Shown: positions 43,366 through 51,728 of the stretch, piece by piece | Position numbering within the stretch: position 1 is the first letter of the stretch | Layout of the letters: each line of letters opens with the position of its first letter | Assembly: GCF_001954195.1 (NCBI RefSeq) | Contig: NZ_MBES01000052.1 | Location: 246,898 to 310,897 of the forward strand | Direction of reading: 5' to 3' | Source: Mycobacterium sp. IS-1264 | GTDB taxonomy: Bacteria; Actinomycetota; Actinomycetes; Mycobacteriales; Mycobacteriaceae | DNA: 64,000 nucleotides | The notes under the pieces: generated by a model | The model's database searches: none | Seen by the model: only the letters and a program-made list of their open reading frames with translations | Told to the model about the DNA's origin: nothing | Position numbers and translations under genes: made by a program

Positions 43366-44382
43366 GTGGACCTGAGTTTGACGAGCGAACAGAGACAGTT
43401 GGTGGAATCGTTCGCCGCACTGTTTGCGCGTGAGTCGAACTCCGAGCGTGTCCGGGCTGCTGAGCCGTCGGGTTTTGACCCCAAGCTGTGGAAGGCACTG
43501 CTGGAGACGGGCACGGTACAGATGGCGGCAGACGAGTCGGCCGGCGGATGGGGTGCATCGGAACTCGAACTCGCCCTGATCGCCGAGCAGTTCGGCCGCG
43601 CGATCGGCTCCGCTCCGGTCATCGAAGCGCTCGTCGCCGCGCGAGTACTGGCCAAGTCCGGACAGGCTGGCGCAAGGCTGCTGGGCACTCTTCTCGCGGG
43701 CGATCAGCTCGTCACGTTCGCGCCCCGCGCCGCGCGCGGTGGGAAGCTGGGACTGGTGCCTGCCGGTGCCGTCGCCGACCACGTCATCGCCCTCGCTGAG
43801 GGACTGCTGCTGGCGGTGCCGATTGGCAACAATCGCAGTGCGGTGAAAAATCTTGCATCAATGCCGTTGGCGGACATCACGATTGGTGATGAGTTCGTCG
43901 TGCTCGCCGACGGAGGGCGGGCGAGTGCGCTCTTCTCCGAAGCGCTCGACGTATGGCTTGCGCTGAGCGCTGTGGCATTGGCGGGTGCGGCCAAGAAGGC
44001 CATCGAGATCGGCGTCGAGTATGCCAAACAACGACGTGCCTTCGGAACCGCCATCGGCGCTTTCCAGGCAGTGTCCCACCCACTGGCCGACAGTGCCACG
44101 GCTGCGGACGGGGCGCGCCTGCTCGGGCTGAAAGCAGCCTGCGCATTCAGCGACGAGCCCGGTCGCGTCCGCGAACTGGCCGCCATGTCCTTCGCGTTCG
44201 CCTACGAGACGGCGCGCGACGCAACGCGGCGCAGCCTGCATATCCACGGCGGATACGGATTTGGTATGGAAGGCGACATCCAGTTGTACTACCGCCGGAT
44301 CCGGGGCTGGGCAATGGTATTCGGCGATCCCGCGGCGGCATTGGACCGCGTAGCCGACGCACGCTACGGGGCCGCCAGCTGA
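43366..44382 (+). CDS. Acyl-CoA dehydrogenase, short subunit
   Basis: 338 residues. DLSLTSEQRQLVESFAALFA at the start, GGWGASELELALIAEQFGRA, RRAFGTAIGAFQAVSHPLAD, and C-terminal LHIHGGYGFGMEGDIQLYYRR. The C-terminal Glu in FGMEGD corresponds to the conserved Glu of the GGIGFTWEHD type. It probably partners the long subunit encoded divergently, with one shared regulatory gap of about 100 bp. GTG 43366 is used (GAGG 3 bp upstream); the frame is open upstream without domain support. Confidence 0.88.
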   Translation: MDLSLTSEQRQLVESFAALFARESNSERVRAAEPSGFDPKLWKALLETGTVQMAADESAGGWGASELELALIAEQFGRAIGSAPVIEALVAARVLAKSGQAGARLLGTLLAGDQLVTFAPRAARGGKLGLVPAGAVADHVIALAEGLLLAVPIGNNRSAVKNLASMPLADITIGDEFVVLADGGRASALFSEALDVWLALSAVALAGAAKKAIEIGVEYAKQRRAFGTAIGAFQAVSHPLADSATAADGARLLGLKAACAFSDEPGRVRELAAMSFAFAYETARDATRRSLHIHGGYGFGMEGDIQLYYRRIRGWAMVFGDPAAALDRVADARYGAAS

Positions 44383-44482
44383 ACCGGAGCCTGTGTCGAG
44401 CCACAGTCACGCCGACCCTGACGACTGTGACCCCGCTTTCTGACGCGGACCATCGAGGCAGGCCGTCAGAGGAAGCGATCGG

Positions 44483-45391
44483 TCACGCGTCGGACCGGAC
44501 CTTGTCCTTGACCGCCAGGACAACCGGGGGAGCGGTCCGCCAATTCGGCACGCCCTGCTTCTCGCCCGCGGTGGGAACCTTGTCCTCTCGAATCTGCGCC
44601 CAGTGCGAGTGGTTGAGTTGATGCAACGCGAAACACGATTGCAGCGCGTTGTAAAAACCCATGTTGTCAACGGACTGGTTCACCGACTCCTTGATCAGCA
44701 GGGCCGCCATGGTCGGCACCTTTGCGATGCGCCGCGCCAGCTCAAGCGTGCGCTCGGCGAGTTCGCCACGCTTGAAGATCTTGCTGACCATGCCAAGTCG
44801 GTAGGCCTCCTCGATCGTGATCGCGTCGCCGGTGAGCATGAGCTCCTTGGTGCGCCGCGGCCCGAACTCCCAGGGATGGCCGAAATACTCCATCCCGCAC
44901 ATTCCCAGCCGCGTTCCCACCACGTCGGCGAAGCGCACCTCTTCGCTTCCGACGATGAGATCACACGCCCAAATCAACATCAGACCTGCCGAGAACACGT
45001 CACCGTGCACCTGGGCGATGGTGATCTTGCGCAGGTTGCGCCACCGCAGGTTGGTTTGGAAGAAGTAGTGCCACTCCTGCAGCATGGTCCTCTCGGCGCC
45101 GTCGCGGGTCCCGCCGTTGATCGTCACGGTCGGGTGTTGGCCCGGGCCCGAGCTGAACTCGGCGCGCGCCTGCTTGGAACCGATATCGTGACCCGACGAG
45201 AACATCGGGCCCTCGCCCGCGAGGATGACAACGCGGACGGTGTCATCGGCCTCGGCGCGGGCAAACGCGTGATCGAGTTCGACAAGCATGCCGCGATTCT
45301 GGGCGTTGCGCTGATCGGGACGGTTCAGCGAAATACGCGCGATCCTCCCGTCGTCGAGCGTTTCCCACTTCAAGAATTCGTAATCGCTCAC
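44483..45391 (-). CDS. Crotonase-family protein, long form
   Basis: 302 residues, longer than most crotonases because of an insert after GHDIGSKQARAEF. The oxyanion segments are EGPMFSSGHDIG and HGDVFSAGLMLIWACD; the Glu positions are Met and Val (VRFADVVGTRLG). Instead there is MCGMEYFGHPWEFG, with a Glu that may serve. GTG 45391 has GGAGG 5 bp upstream. The gene is divergent from the DapB-like operon, and its 3' end faces the short dehydrogenase across a 100-bp gap in which I see no clear terminator. Confidence 0.87.
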   Translation of the reverse strand: MSDYEFLKWETLDDGRIARISLNRPDQRNAQNRGMLVELDHAFARAEADDTVRVVILAGEGPMFSSGHDIGSKQARAEFSSGPGQHPTVTINGGTRDGAERTMLQEWHYFFQTNLRWRNLRKITIAQVHGDVFSAGLMLIWACDLIVGSEEVRFADVVGTRLGMCGMEYFGHPWEFGPRRTKELMLTGDAITIEEAYRLGMVSKIFKRGELAERTLELARRIAKVPTMAALLIKESVNQSVDNMGFYNALQSCFALHQLNHSHWAQIREDKVPTAGEKQGVPNWRTAPPVVLAVKDKVRSDA

Positions 45392-45443
45392 CGTTGCCCT
45401 CCAGTCTCTCGTCTGCATCGTGGTAATGGTGTTATCTCAATAT

Positions 45444-45459
45444 GAGAAGCTATATTCTC
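45444..45459. promoter_or_regulatory. Candidate operator between divergent units
   Basis: GAGAAGCTATATTCTC, perfect 5-bp arms, is 34-49 bp upstream of ATG 45493 and 53 bp from the crotonase GTG 45391. An overlapping inverted repeat TCTCA-N3-TGAGA is at 45435-45447. Confidence 0.58.
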
Positions 45460-45492
45460 ACGGTCGGTCGGCGAAGACCGGAAGGGGTGCAG

Positions 45493-46605
45493 ATGGCAGA
45501 CGGCCAACGCAAGCCGCGAGTGATTCTGTGGGGTCCGGGCCAGGTCGGCGTCGGCGCGTTGCGTGCCCTCATCGCGCACCCGGGCTTGGAACTTGCCGGC
45601 GTGGTGGTCCACAGCGAGGCCAAGGCCGGTAGGGACGCCGGCGACCTGTGTGGAATGCCCGCAACCGGCGTCATCGCCACCCGGGATATCGGTGCCGCGC
45701 TGTCGGTGGATGCCGACGTGGTGGCCTACTTCGCGACGGGTGACTATCGCTACCACGAAGCGGCGCAGGACATCGCGCGCTGCCTGCGCGCAGGTAAGCA
45801 TGTGGTGTGTACCTCGCTGGTGCCGATGTGCTACCCGCCCGCGGCCGACAAGGAAACGGTGCAACTGCTCGCGGCGGCGTGCGCGGAGGGCGGCACCAGC
45901 TTCTTCAATAGTGGTGTCGACCCCGGTTGGGCGAACGACGTGATCGCGCTGACGATGACAGGGTTCAGCAGTCGTGTCGACAGCATCACCATGCTCGAGA
46001 TACTCGACTACGGCCCGATCAATCAACCCGACATCATGTTCGACTTCATGGGCTTCGGACACCGGCCGGACCATCCGGCGCCGCTATTCGACCCCGAACG
46101 CCTTGCGGCGTTGTGGGCACCCATCGTCCACCTCGTTGCCGACGGGGTCGGACTTCCGCTCGACCGAGTCGACACTTCCATCGACAAATGGCTTGCCGTG
46201 CGGCGGTACGAGGTTGCGTCGGGCTGGATCGAGCCTGGCACGGTGGGGGGTATGCGGTTCAGGCTCGTCGGCATCGTGGGCGGCGAGGAACGCGTGGTGC
46301 TGGAACACGTCACCCGCATGGGAGAAGGTTCCGCGCCGGATTGGCCGCGGCATCCGTCACCATATGGTGGCTACCGGGTCATCGTCGAGGGGCTGCCCAC
46401 CTACTCCGTCGACATAGAGATGCACGGTCGCGGGAACAACATGCGCGGCCTGACCTACGCGACCGTCATGCGCGAACTCAACGCGATTCCCGCGGTAATG
46501 GCTGCGCCACCTGGATTGTTGTCGACGTTGGACCTACCCCTGGTAACCGGCCCGGTGCGCGGTGGGGCATGGCGGGGCGTCCTACCCACGACGGCGGCGC
46601 CGTGA
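45493..46605 (+). CDS. DapB-like NAD(P)-dependent oxidoreductase (amine/amino acid dehydrogenase type)
   Basis: 370 residues. N-terminal Rossmann fold VILWGPGQVGVGALRAL with dihydrodipicolinate reductase-like strands (LELAGVVVHSEAKAGRD, AGKHVVCTS, FFNSGVDPGWANDVIAL). The family includes 2,4-diaminopentanoate dehydrogenase and uncharacterised mycobacterial proteins; the substrate here is unknown. ATG 45493 has GAAGGGG (45481-45487) close by; an earlier ATG at 45442 would overlap the candidate operator. Followed by a nitroreductase in GTGA overlap. Confidence 0.85.
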   Translation: MADGQRKPRVILWGPGQVGVGALRALIAHPGLELAGVVVHSEAKAGRDAGDLCGMPATGVIATRDIGAALSVDADVVAYFATGDYRYHEAAQDIARCLRAGKHVVCTSLVPMCYPPAADKETVQLLAAACAEGGTSFFNSGVDPGWANDVIALTMTGFSSRVDSITMLEILDYGPINQPDIMFDFMGFGHRPDHPAPLFDPERLAALWAPIVHLVADGVGLPLDRVDTSIDKWLAVRRYEVASGWIEPGTVGGMRFRLVGIVGGEERVVLEHVTRMGEGSAPDWPRHPSPYGGYRVIVEGLPTYSVDIEMHGRGNNMRGLTYATVMRELNAIPAVMAAPPGLLSTLDLPLVTGPVRGGAWRGVLPTTAAP

Positions 46606-47261
46606 GCGGGCAGCTGGTCCCGCGGACATCAGCGGACCTGTGGGAGGTCATGCGAACCGCGTCTGCCGTGCGGCGCTATCGCGACGAACCTGTCTCGGAC
46701 GAGGCCATCGACACGTGCCTGCGCGCGGCGAGTTGGGCTCCGTCCGGGGGCAATCAGCAGCCGTGGAAGTTCGTCGTCCTGAGATCGAATGGCCTGCGCG
46801 ACGTGGTCACAGCCGCAGCCCACCAGACATGGGACGTGATGACCGACTTCTATCGGTTTTCGATGCCGCAGGACGGGGCTGATGACCCCAAATCGCGCGT
46901 CTTGCGAACGATGGCTGAGCACATGCGCGTCGGTGGCGCGGCGCCCGTGCTGGTGCTGTTCTGTGTCCAGCCGCAGCGAGGGACCACCGAACTGCAGCAA
47001 GGGGGTTCGATCTTTCCCGCCGTGCAGAACTTCCTGCTGGCGGCCCGCGCTCAGGGGCTTGGTGCGGCGATCACCCTGTGGCACGGGTCTTGCGAGGACC
47101 AGCTGCGGCCAATGATTGGAATTCCTGACGACTGGAAGATCGCAACCCTGCTTACGGTGGGCTGGCCCAAGGGTGGGCACCACGCGGTGCGGCGCAAGCC
47201 GCTTGATGCGGTGGCGGCGATCGACCGTTGGGATCAGCCGTGGCCGCCGACAACCGCATGA
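46602..47261 (+). CDS. Nitroreductase-family FMN oxidoreductase
   Basis: 219 residues. SAVRRYRDEPVSDEAID and ASWAPSGGNQQPWKFVVL at the N-terminus, IFPAVQNFLLAARAQGLGAAIT in the centre and GWPKGGHHAVRRKPL at the end are typical of the FMN-binding nitroreductase/dehalogenase fold. It may reduce an unsaturated or nitro group, or transfer hydride to a flavin. GTG 46602 overlaps the DapB-like stop. Last gene of the catabolic block; a 193-bp gap separates it from the bkd operon. Confidence 0.88.
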   Translation: MSGQLVPRTSADLWEVMRTASAVRRYRDEPVSDEAIDTCLRAASWAPSGGNQQPWKFVVLRSNGLRDVVTAAAHQTWDVMTDFYRFSMPQDGADDPKSRVLRTMAEHMRVGGAAPVLVLFCVQPQRGTTELQQGGSIFPAVQNFLLAARAQGLGAAITLWHGSCEDQLRPMIGIPDDWKIATLLTVGWPKGGHHAVRRKPLDAVAAIDRWDQPWPPTTA

Positions 47262-47454
47262 CGGTACGCCGGGTCCGGTAATTGGGGCGGTCCGCGGCGT
47301 TGAGACACGCCGGGCGACATGCCTCTCGGCAGAGCGGTACGCACAGGCCAAAAGCGCATAATGGAGAGTGCGCCAGTGTCGCGGCGAGCGGAGCCTTTCG
47401 TGCAGCTGGTTTGCTGACCTGACCCGTCACGCGGCCCTGAGCTAGGGAGGCGTT

Positions 47455-48546
47455 GTGGCGGATATGTCTCGGATGCCGATGACCGTCGACCTCGAGCCGG
47501 TGCAACTGCTCGCCGCGGACGGCACACCGACGGCCGAACGCCGATACAGTCGCGACCTTCCCGCCGAGACACTGTGCTGGCTCTACGAGACGATGGTGGT
47601 CACCCGGGAGCTGGACACCGAATTCGTCAACCTGAAGCGCCAAGGCCAGTTGGCGTTGTTCGCATCGTGCCGTGGCCAGGAAGCCGCCCAGGTCGGCGCG
47701 GCGGCCTGCCTGCGCAAAACCGACTGGCTGTTTCCCCAGTATCGCGAGTTGGGCGCGTTCCTGGCGCGCGGCATCCCGCCCGGACACGTCGGGGCCGCAT
47801 GGCGCGGAACCTGGCACGGCGGGCTGGAATTCACCAAGAAATGCTGTGCCCCGATGTCGATTCCGATCGGTACCCAGACGCTGCACGCCGTCGGGGCGGC
47901 GATGGCCGCACAACGCCTGGGCGAAGACTCGGTGACGGTGGCTTTTCTCGGCGACGGCGCCACCAGCGAGGGCGACGTGCACGAGGCGCTCAACTTCGCT
48001 GCGGTGTTCACCACGCCGTGCGTCTTTTATGTGCAGAACAACCAGTGGGCGATCTCGGTGCCTGTCTCCAGACAGACCGCCGCACCTTCGATCGCGCACA
48101 AGGCGATTGGCTATGGGATGCCCGGTATCCGGGTGGACGGCAACGATGTGCTGGCGTGCTACGCGGTCATGACCGAAGCCGCCGCCCGCGCCCGGGCCGG
48201 GGCCGGCCCGACGTTGATCGAGGCCGTCACCTACCGGCTTGGCCCGCACACCACCTCCGATGATCCGAGCCGGTACCGGACGCAGGAAGAAGTCGACCGG
48301 TGGGAGGCGTTGGACCCGATTCCGCGCTACCGCACGTACTTGCAGGGCCAGGGGCTGTGGTCGGAACGCCTGGAAGACCGCGTCGCCGCCCGGTCGAAGC
48401 GAATGCGGGCCGAACTGCGCGACGCGGTGTTCGACGCGCCCGACATCGACATCGACGAAGTCTTCACCACCGTCTACGCCGAGATCACGCCGGGACTGCA
48501 GGCGCAGCGCCAGCAGCTGCGCGCCGAATTGGGGAGGCTCGCATGA
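47455..48546 (+). CDS. bkdA: Branched-chain 2-oxoacid dehydrogenase E1 alpha
   Basis: 363 residues, very similar as I recall it to M. tuberculosis BkdA (Rv2497c). QKxG-type ThDP-binding GDGATSEGDVHEALNFA, and GYGMPGIRVDGND and YRLGPHTTSDDPSRYR are diagnostic of E1 alpha. Catalyses oxidative decarboxylation of 2-oxoacids from valine, leucine and isoleucine (and is known in M. tuberculosis to serve branched-chain catabolism). GTG 47455 with AGGGAGG 4 bp upstream. ATGA overlap with bkdB. The upstream gap has no GAGAA-type site. Confidence 0.95.
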   Translation: MADMSRMPMTVDLEPVQLLAADGTPTAERRYSRDLPAETLCWLYETMVVTRELDTEFVNLKRQGQLALFASCRGQEAAQVGAAACLRKTDWLFPQYRELGAFLARGIPPGHVGAAWRGTWHGGLEFTKKCCAPMSIPIGTQTLHAVGAAMAAQRLGEDSVTVAFLGDGATSEGDVHEALNFAAVFTTPCVFYVQNNQWAISVPVSRQTAAPSIAHKAIGYGMPGIRVDGNDVLACYAVMTEAAARARAGAGPTLIEAVTYRLGPHTTSDDPSRYRTQEEVDRWEALDPIPRYRTYLQGQGLWSERLEDRVAARSKRMRAELRDAVFDAPDIDIDEVFTTVYAEITPGLQAQRQQLRAELGRLA

Positions 48547-49598
48547 CCCAGCTCGCCGACCGTCCGGCCGGTCCCGATGAAGCGTTGACGGCGACCGTCG
48601 ACGAGGTCGCGCTGGGCGCACAACAGCTGACCATGGTGCAGGCGCTCAACCGCGCGCTGCACGACGCGATGGCCGCGGACGATCGGGTCCTGGTGTTCGG
48701 CGAAGACGTGTCGGTCGAGGGTGGGGTGTTCCGGGTGACCGAGGGACTGGCCCGGACGTTCGGTGAGGACCGTTGTTTCGACACCCCGCTGGCGGAGTCC
48801 GCGCTGATTGGGATCGCGATCGGACTGGCCCTGCGCGGCTTCGTGCCAGTGCCCGAGATCCAGTTCGACGGCTTCTCCTATCCGGCGTTCGATCAGGTGG
48901 TCAGCCACCTGGCGAAGTACCGCACCCGCACCCGCGGCGAGGTGAACATGCCGGTCACTGTCCGCATACCGTCGTTCGGCGGCATCGGTGCGGCCGAGCA
49001 TCATTCGGACTCCACGGAGTCGTACTGGGCGCACACCGCCGGTCTGAAGGTGGTGGTCCCGTCGACCCCGTCCGACGCGTATTGGCTGCTGCGGCACGCG
49101 ATCGCCTGCCCGGATCCGGTGATCTACCTAGAGCCGAAGCGGCGCTATCAGGGTCGCGGCGCGGTCGACTTCGATCGGCCCGAACCCCCGATCGGCCGGG
49201 CGATGGTGCGCCGTCCTGGCACCGAAGTCACGGTCATCACCTACGGCAGCCTGGTGAATACCGCCGTCGCCACCGCGGAAGATGCTCAGCGCGAACACGG
49301 TTGGAGCCTGGAGGTCATCGACCTGCGCTCGTTGGTGCCTTTGGATTTCGACACCGTCGCCGCATCGATCCATCGCACCGGACGCTGCGTGGTGATGCAC
49401 GAGGGGCCACGCAGCCTGGGCTACGGCGCCGGTTTGGCCGCACGAATCCAGGAGGAGATGTTCTACGAGCTGGAAGCGCCGGTGTTGCGCGCCTGCGGAT
49501 TCGACACGCCCTACCCGCCGGCGCGGCTGGAGAGGTTGTGGCTGCCGGGCCCCGACCGGCTGCTGGACTGCGTAGAGCGCGTGTTGGAGCAGCCATGA
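48543..49598 (+). CDS. bkdB: Branched-chain 2-oxoacid dehydrogenase E1 beta
   Basis: 351 residues. [55 protein letters not shown], and C-terminal [18 protein letters not shown] are E1 beta signatures; it forms the alpha2beta2 E1 component with bkdA. Starts in ATGA overlap with bkdA and ends in ATGA overlap with bkdC, so the three are tightly coupled. Confidence 0.95.
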   Translation: MTQLADRPAGPDEALTATVDEVALGAQQLTMVQALNRALHDAMAADDRVLVFGEDVSVEGGVFRVTEGLARTFGEDRCFDTPLAESALIGIAIGLALRGFVPVPEIQFDGFSYPAFDQVVSHLAKYRTRTRGEVNMPVTVRIPSFGGIGAAEHHSDSTESYWAHTAGLKVVVPSTPSDAYWLLRHAIACPDPVIYLEPKRRYQGRGAVDFDRPEPPIGRAMVRRPGTEVTVITYGSLVNTAVATAEDAQREHGWSLEVIDLRSLVPLDFDTVAASIHRTGRCVVMHEGPRSLGYGAGLAARIQEEMFYELEAPVLRACGFDTPYPPARLERLWLPGPDRLLDCVERVLEQP

Positions 49599-50767
49599 GC
49601 GCCGACGAGCGGATCAAGTCATTCCGGGTGCCCGACCTTGGCGAGGGACTCCAAGAGGTCACGGTGTCATGCTGGAACGTCGCGGTCGGCGACGAAGTCG
49701 AACTCAACCAGGTTCTGTGTTCGGTCGAGACCGCCAAGGCCGAGGTGGAGATCCCGAGCCCATACGCGGGCCGGATCGTCGAAACGCACGGCGCCGAAGG
49801 CGATGTGCTCAACGTGGGCGCGGTGCTGGTCCGGATCGACACGGTGCCGGCGAGCGGGGAGGCGCCGGCGGCCAACGGCCAGCCCGCGGTGCCCACGCTG
49901 GTCGGCTACGGCGCCGACGCCGACATCGACGTCAGCCGCCGACGGGGCCGGCCGCGCGCCGCTCCTCCGGTGCGCAAACTGGCCAAGGAGCTCTCCGTCG
50001 ACCTTGCCTCGATCCAGCACCGCGGGGTGATCACCCGCGGGGACGTGCTGTCGGCCGCCAAGGCGTCCGAGGCTGAATCCGATATCCGGGCTGTACACGG
50101 CGTGCAGGCGCGGATGGCGGAGAGAATGGCGTTGTCCCACAAAGAAATTCCGGCCGCAAAGGTAGCCGTGGGTGTCGACTGCAGCGAATTGCTGCGGCTG
50201 CGCGACCGTTTCCGTGCGGTGCACCAGGAGATCACGCCGTTCGTGCTTACCCTGCGGATGCTGGTTGTCGCGTTGACCCACAACAAGATTCTGAACTCGA
50301 CGTGGGTCGATGCACCCGACGGACCGCAGGTACGTGTCCATCGTCACATACACCTGGGCTTCGGGGTGGCGACCAAGCGCGGCCTGCTTGTTCCGGTGAT
50401 CACCGATGCCCAAAGCAAGAACACCCGCGAATTAGCAAGCCGGACGGCCGAATTGATCGCCGGCGCGCGCGGCGGCACGCTGGCGCCCGCCGAGCTGCGC
50501 GGCTCGACGTTCACCGTCTCGAACTTCGGGGCCCTGGGCGTCGACGACGGCGTGCCGGTGATCAACCATCCCGAGGCCGCCATCCTGGGCATGGGAGCGA
50601 TCAGGCCGCGCCCGGTGGTCGTTGGTGACGAGGTAGTGGTCCGTCCGACGATGACGCTGACATGCGTGTTCGACCACCGCGTCGCCGACGGCGCGCAGGC
50701 CGCCCATTTCGTCTGCGAGCTCAGAGATCTGATCGAGTCGCCGCAGACCGCGCTGCTGGACCTCTAA
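49595..50767 (+). CDS. bkdC: Branched-chain 2-oxoacid dehydrogenase E2 (dihydrolipoamide acyltransferase)
   Basis: 390 residues. N-terminal lipoyl domain with the target Lys48 in ETAKAEVE; a peripheral-subunit-binding domain around [15 protein letters not shown]...GVITRGDVL; and a catalytic domain ending in FDHRVADG (the HxxxDG acyltransferase motif). Transfers the branched acyl group to CoA. E3 (lipoamide dehydrogenase) is not encoded nearby; in mycobacteria a shared Lpd serves several complexes. Confidence 0.95.
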   Translation: MSADERIKSFRVPDLGEGLQEVTVSCWNVAVGDEVELNQVLCSVETAKAEVEIPSPYAGRIVETHGAEGDVLNVGAVLVRIDTVPASGEAPAANGQPAVPTLVGYGADADIDVSRRRGRPRAAPPVRKLAKELSVDLASIQHRGVITRGDVLSAAKASEAESDIRAVHGVQARMAERMALSHKEIPAAKVAVGVDCSELLRLRDRFRAVHQEITPFVLTLRMLVVALTHNKILNSTWVDAPDGPQVRVHRHIHLGFGVATKRGLLVPVITDAQSKNTRELASRTAELIAGARGGTLAPAELRGSTFTVSNFGALGVDDGVPVINHPEAAILGMGAIRPRPVVVGDEVVVRPTMTLTCVFDHRVADGAQAAHFVCELRDLIESPQTALLDL

Positions 50768-50788
50768 TTGCCAGGGACGAGCAACTCG

Positions 50789-51004
50789 ATGGGAAACGAA
50801 CTCGCACTAGACTTCAACGTCATCTGCTGGATCATGTTGGGCCTGTTCTTCGTGTGCCCCCTTTTGGGGCGCGGAGAATTGCGGCGCGCCCACGCCGAAG
50901 CGTTAGAGGCCGAAGCCGCGGCTGCGGCGGTGTCGGCGGCGGAGGCGGTGGTAGCCGCGGCTGAGGTGCGGTTACTCCGCGAGCATCCCGAACTATTCAC
51001 GTAA
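50789..51004 (+). CDS. Small single-pass membrane protein, unknown function
   Basis: 71 residues from ATG 50789: one N-terminal transmembrane segment (NVICWIMLGLFFVCPLLG), then a charged, Ala/Glu-rich, probably helical or coiled-coil tail. A TTG at 50768 is possible, but neither start has a strong ribosome site. It begins 21 bp after bkdC. I do not recognise a family. Confidence 0.6.
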   Translation: MGNELALDFNVICWIMLGLFFVCPLLGRGELRRAHAEALEAEAAAAAVSAAEAVVAAAEVRLLREHPELFT

Positions 51005-51043
51005 ACCCTGCCGGCGATCAGGGAATTAGGAGAGCATGGACGA

Positions 51044-51316
51044 ATGAAGGCACTGATGGCCGCGTCGGCGGTGGCGGTGATGGCGCTGGCATCCCTCTTC
51101 ATTCCACCGGCACAAGCACACGCCGACGATCCCTGTGTCAGCATCACCGATCCCGCTGCCCACCAGGCTTGCATCGACGCGCTCCCGGCCGATGACCCCG
51201 CGCGCGGATACCAGGGCAACTGCCACGCGAGCCCCGATTACGGAGCGGAGGGCCAGATTTGTCGGGACTTCTGGATGCGAAAGTCTGTGCCTCCCAACGG
51301 CGTTACCGCGGTATGA
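51044..51316 (+). CDS. Small secreted cysteine-containing protein
   Basis: 90 residues with a Sec signal peptide (MKALMAASAVAVMALASLF) ending AHA-DD. The mature part is about 64 residues with four Cys (DPCVSI, HQACID, GNCHAS, QICRDF), giving two possible disulfides. GGAGAG (51029-51034) is 9 bp upstream. This style of small secreted protein is common in mycobacteria and lacks an assigned function. Confidence 0.75.
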   Translation: MKALMAASAVAVMALASLFIPPAQAHADDPCVSITDPAAHQACIDALPADDPARGYQGNCHASPDYGAEGQICRDFWMRKSVPPNGVTAV

Positions 51317-51325
51317 CCCCCGTCG

Positions 51326-51616
51326 TCACGGGTGGGGCGGCACGGGGCACCAAAACAGGCCGCAATTGAAGTTCGGCTGGTGGAACGGCGGTGGCGGCGG
51401 GTGCGCCGGCGGGTTGTCCGTGTCCCAACACTGATTCCAGTATTTGTTCTCACCCCATGCCGGGTTCCAGGGCTGGTTCGGGCACCAGTAAACCTGCGGC
51501 GCAAGGCCCGGCTGGGCCTGCGCTGCCCCTGCGGCCAATCCGAATCCAGCCATCGCGACACCGCCGGACAGCAGCGTTCCGGCGATGAGCCGCTTCAGAG
51601 TGCGGGCGTAGATCAT
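51326..51616 (-). CDS. Small secreted Trp/Pro/Asn-rich protein
   Basis: 96 residues. Sec signal peptide ending AAQA-QP, then a short mature domain rich in Trp, Pro and Asn (VYWCPNQPWNPAWGENKYWNQCWD, a proline run, and NCGLFWCPVPPHP) with four Cys. AAGGAAG just upstream supports ATG 51616. It converges on the other secreted gene, with 9 bp between stops. Function unknown; probably cell-wall associated or exported. Confidence 0.75.
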   Translation of the reverse strand: MIYARTLKRLIAGTLLSGGVAMAGFGLAAGAAQAQPGLAPQVYWCPNQPWNPAWGENKYWNQCWDTDNPPAHPPPPPFHQPNFNCGLFWCPVPPHP

Positions 51617-51728
51617 GCTGCTTCCTTCGCTCGGGTGCGCCACCTCTTCGGTGTCGTCTTCGCAAGTCCACACGCGCCGGTTTGCTACCGATCCCAAAAT
51701 TTCCCACCACAGACGGTTGGGCCCAACG

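Noticed and set aside
47455..50767. Pyruvate dehydrogenase complex genes
   Set aside because: The E1 alpha/beta and E2 sequences match the mycobacterial Bkd proteins; mycobacterial pyruvate dehydrogenase uses the single-chain AceE with DlaT.
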